Below, piece by piece: positions 15,597 to 18,021 of a stretch of DNA of 18,021 nucleotides. Position numbers and translations under genes: made by a program. The stretch lies in the NCBI GenBank assembly GCA_964407285.1, contig CAYOVG010000119.1:1-18021 (forward strand), written 5' to 3'. Within the stretch, counting starts at the first letter, position 1; each line of letters starts with the position of its first letter. The notes beneath the pieces are model-generated. The model made no database searches and had not been told where the DNA came from. It saw only the letters and a program-made list of their open reading frames with translations. Source of the DNA: CAYOVG01 sp964407285 (GTDB taxonomy: Bacteria; Desulfobacterota; Syntrophobacteria; Syntrophobacterales; Syntrophobacteraceae).

Positions 15597-17549
15597 ATGC
15601 CAGTAGATCGCAATTTGAAAATACTCCTGGTCGAGGATTCCAAGATAACCAGGAGAATGGAACTCAAGGCCCTCAATGAAATCGGCTTTCACAACGTCGT
15701 CGAGGCCGATGACGGGAATGACGCCATAGAGAAGCTCAGCCGGGAGGGGGACGTCGCTTTGATCATGAGCGACTGGAACATGCCCCATAAGGACGGTTTC
15801 GAGCTTCTCAAGTGGGTGCGGTCCAGCGAGGGGTTCCGCCACGTACCTTTTATCATGGCTACCGCCCGGGGGGAGAAAAAGCAGACGGCGGCGGCTACCG
15901 AAGCCGGTGTAAGCAGTTTCATCACCAAGCCTTTCGGCCCTGCGGAACTTAGCAGCGTCATTGAAAATACGTTTGCGATTAAGGAAGAGGGGGCTAAAGA
16001 CGCGGACCCCCAGATAAAGGAACCCCGTTTCACGGATTCGGGCAAACTTCTTCTCAACATCGCTCACATCCAGATTACCGACCATCTGACGCTGGGAGTC
16101 CTCAAGCATCTGATAACGGCCGGGAAGCTTGCTCCCAAACATTTCGAACTGGAAACCAGTTGCATGATGGGGTGGAACCCCGTCCAGCAGGCTCTCGAGA
16201 AAGGCGATGTGGATGCGGCTTTCGTCCTGGCTCCCATCGCGATGGATTTATTCGGTTACGGGGTCCCCATCAAGCTGGTGCTCCTGGCGCACAAAAACGG
16301 CAGCATCTGCGTACAGAAAAAGGCGTCCGGATCATCGGGTTCGCTGAAATCGATCTTCAGGAACAAGACATTTTACGTTCCTCACGCCATGTCCATCCAC
16401 CACATGCTTACGCACATGTTCCTGCAGGAACTGGGACTCAAGCCCGGCGTGGCGGGCAAGGAAGTCCCCGACGCGGACGTTTTCTTCGAGGTAATTCCGC
16501 CCATAAAGATGGTGGAGTCGCTCGCCGGCAATCCCGACGGATACGGGTTCATGGTGGCGGAACCCCTGGGCACCAAGGCTATATCCGAAGGCGTGGCGGA
16601 ACTGCTCTTCCTTTCAGGCGAACTCTGGGACAATCACCCGTGCTGCGTGGTGGCCATGCGTGATGAAATCGTTCAGTCCCATCCGGAAGCCGTGCAGGAA
16701 TTTACGAACATGCTGGTGGAAGCGGGCGAGTTCATCTACAAACGCCCCGAGACTGCGGCCGAGGTGGGCGTCACGTTCCTCGACCCCAATAAAACCCTCG
16801 GGCTCAAAGTCCCCATCCTGAAGAACGTCCTCAAGGAAACCAACGGTATCACGACGAACGACCTATTCCCCATTGCCCAGGACTTCGAGCGGATACAGAA
16901 GTATATGGTAAATGAAATGGGAATCGGTAGCCCCATCGACGTCGGGAAGTTCGTCGATACCCGGTTTGCAGAGGTGGCGTGCCGAAGTTCGGCGGGCAGG
17001 CGGCGTTCGACGCTTCGCGACGTGTCCAGGATCGTCTCCAGCATAGTGAGCAGGCAGGAAGGGGAGGGCACTTCCAAGACCATGCTCGACAAGGAAGGGA
17101 AGTATCTCTTCTTCACCCTTGACGGCCAGGAGTACGGAATCGGCATCTTCTCGGTGCGTGAAGTCATCAAGATGATGCAGGTCAGGAGCATTCCGCAGGC
17201 GCCTCCGTTTATCAAGGGCGTGATCAACCTGCGCGGGAAGGTGATCCCGTTGCTGGATTTGCGCTCGAAGTTCGGTCTCGAGGACCGTGAGTACGACGAG
17301 CGTACGTGCATCATCGTGCTGGAGATTCAATCCGATGCGGATGCTTTCCTGGTGGGAATCATTGTGGACGCGGTTTCGGAAGTCATGAACATCAAGGCCG
17401 CCGACGTGGAAGACGCCGTGTTCCTGGGCGGCATCAAAGTGGATTACATCCTGGCCATGGCGAAGATGGGCAACAGTGTAAAGATCCTTCTCAATACGGC
17501 GTGCCTGTTCACGGAGAGTGAAACGCTGGCCGTAACCGGGTTGGTCTAG
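15597..17549 (+). CDS. CheY receiver - solute-binding (NrtA-like) - CheW triple-domain protein
   Basis: 650 residues. Residues 6-125 are a CheY-type receiver: acidic pair Glu13/Asp14 in LVEDSK, phospho-acceptor Asp59 in SDWNMP, Thr89 and Lys111 in ITKPF. Residues about 148-460 match cytosol-exposed forms of NrtA/CmpA/SsuA-type solute-binding proteins: NPVQQALEKGDVDAAFVLAP, FRNKTFYVPHAMSIHHML, IPPIKMVESLAGNPDGYGFM and AEPLGTKAISEGVAEL. Residues about 500-645 are CheW: KYLFFTLDGQEYGIGIFSVR, SIPQAPPFIKGVINLRGKVI, PLLDLRSKFGL. There is no signal peptide, so the ligand domain is predicted cytoplasmic. Inference: a soluble adaptor joining nutrient sensing to a CheA/receptor array, gated by phosphorylation. 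GGGGAG lies six bases before the ATG. No cheA, mcp or transporter gene is adjacent. It ends in TAG directly in frame with the next open frame. Confidence 0.88.
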   Translation: MPVDRNLKILLVEDSKITRRMELKALNEIGFHNVVEADDGNDAIEKLSREGDVALIMSDWNMPHKDGFELLKWVRSSEGFRHVPFIMATARGEKKQTAAATEAGVSSFITKPFGPAELSSVIENTFAIKEEGAKDADPQIKEPRFTDSGKLLLNIAHIQITDHLTLGVLKHLITAGKLAPKHFELETSCMMGWNPVQQALEKGDVDAAFVLAPIAMDLFGYGVPIKLVLLAHKNGSICVQKKASGSSGSLKSIFRNKTFYVPHAMSIHHMLTHMFLQELGLKPGVAGKEVPDADVFFEVIPPIKMVESLAGNPDGYGFMVAEPLGTKAISEGVAELLFLSGELWDNHPCCVVAMRDEIVQSHPEAVQEFTNMLVEAGEFIYKRPETAAEVGVTFLDPNKTLGLKVPILKNVLKETNGITTNDLFPIAQDFERIQKYMVNEMGIGSPIDVGKFVDTRFAEVACRSSAGRRRSTLRDVSRIVSSIVSRQEGEGTSKTMLDKEGKYLFFTLDGQEYGIGIFSVREVIKMMQVRSIPQAPPFIKGVINLRGKVIPLLDLRSKFGLEDREYDERTCIIVLEIQSDADAFLVGIIVDAVSEVMNIKAADVEDAVFLGGIKVDYILAMAKMGNSVKILLNTACLFTESETLAVTGLV

Positions 17550-17582
17550 ATCAGGGGGGGAATCGTACCAGCGGCATTTGCA

Positions 17583-18021
17583 GTGGGGCTTGCCGGCGCG
17601 GTCGGGCAAGTGCTCATCCTGAGGGATTTGCTGGTGCTGTTTTGCGGGAACGAACTCTCGGTCGGGCTCGCACTTGCCTGTTGGCTGCTCTGGAGCGCTA
17701 CGGGGAGCGGTATTGCGGGACGGGCGGCGGGGCTGCTTCACGCCCGCGGCGCCGGTCGCCGTGCTCTGGCCGCGGCGGTCTCCCTGTCGGCTTTCTTACT
17801 GCCCGCGAGCATTCTCTGGATCAGGGCCGCCAGGAGTGTGTGGAGCATTGCGCCGGGTGAAGCAGTTTCGCCCTTCGAGATGCTCGGGATCTCCGTTACG
17901 GCTACAGGGCCGTTTTGCCTGGTTCTGGGATTTGTGTTCACGCTGGCCTGGACCATGCTCGCGGCTGCGCCTTTCTGGCCGCTTCCGCGTCGAGCAGGCT
18001 TCGGTCCAGCGCCACGGAAAG
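17583..18021 (+). CDS. Fused MFS/spermidine-synthase-like membrane protein, N-terminal part, runs off right edge
   Basis: About 146 codons are present. The pattern GQVLILRDLLVLFCGNELSV followed by ACWLLWSATGSGIAG matches the start of the multi-pass proteins annotated as fused MFS/spermidine synthase in Delta lineages (usual form xxRELLVxFxGNELSxGxxLxxWLLWxAxGS). Four hydrophobic segments can be seen: about 17565-17630, 17650-17710, 17765-17825 and 17880-17955; the last has PFCLVLGFVFTLAW. The C-terminal synthase-like domain, if present, lies beyond the window. The start is unclear: the frame is open back to 17550, right after the TAG of the fusion gene, but contains no ATG. The first usable codon is GTG at 17583, which has only a distant AGGGGGGG upstream and would clip the first helix. 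Probably co-transcribed with the CheY-SBP-CheW gene. Confidence 0.7.
   Translation, partial: MGLAGAVGQVLILRDLLVLFCGNELSVGLALACWLLWSATGSGIAGRAAGLLHARGAGRRALAAAVSLSAFLLPASILWIRAARSVWSIAPGEAVSPFEMLGISVTATGPFCLVLGFVFTLAWTMLAAAPFWPLPRRAGFGPAPRK

Noticed and set aside
17547..17549. TAG read as pyrrolysine, fusing CheW to the membrane protein
   Set aside because: The CheW domain is complete before the stop, and nothing in the window indicates pyrrolysine genes; two separate genes are simpler.

Overview
The window looks like a GC-rich chromosomal segment of a free-living anaerobic Desulfobacterota (former Deltaproteobacteria), possibly close to Syntrophobacter. That assignment is inference. It rests on the protein character (a PilZ protein of the kind common in Delta lineages, a PheS with a four-cysteine knot, PurS-fused PurL plus separate PurQ, a fused MFS/spermidine-synthase-like membrane protein) and on degenerate G-rich and CACGGATGA-type repeats in the gaps. 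Nothing in the sequence proves the species.

Layout. Almost everything from 1 to 15097 reads on the minus strand; the last 2.4 kb reads on the plus strand. In minus-strand transcription order: tRNA-Val(GAC) with its own sigma70-type promoter (15023-15142); a strong terminator/attenuator-like hairpin (14841-14881); the classic translation cluster thrS, infC, rpmI, rplT, pheS, pheT (14755-7476); a PilZ-domain gene ending in a terminator (7359-6876); purL and purQ overlapping by 4 bases (6675-2777); a gene-poor, decayed stretch with a GNAT acetyltransferase remnant (about 2544-2293); an N-terminally incomplete PAS histidine kinase (2032-806); and, after another gene-poor stretch, the first 46 codons of an HD-domain signalling protein running off the left edge.

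On the plus strand, 15597-17549 encodes a 650-residue protein joining a CheY-type receiver, an NrtA/SsuA-type solute-binding domain without signal peptide, and a CheW domain. One in-frame TAG separates it from a partial membrane protein (fused MFS/spermidine-synthase type) that runs off the right edge.

How the genes work together. The cluster thrS to pheT supplies two aminoacyl-tRNA synthetases, an initiation factor and two 50S proteins. A near-consensus promoter (11845-11873) lies between infC and rpmI, so rpmI-rplT-pheS-pheT can be transcribed independently of thrS-infC. PurL and PurQ together make FGAM in purine synthesis. The signalling genes (CheY-SBP-CheW, PilZ, PAS kinase, HD protein) are scattered around this core and have no partners in the window.

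The most unusual item is the CheY-SBP-CheW fusion, which looks like a cytoplasmic ligand-sensing chemotaxis adaptor. Secondary points of interest are the structured spacers in the translation operon (thrS-infC, pheS-pheT), the tRNA-Val/attenuator/thrS arrangement, and the hairpin-encoded Gly/Ser insert near the PurL C-terminus.
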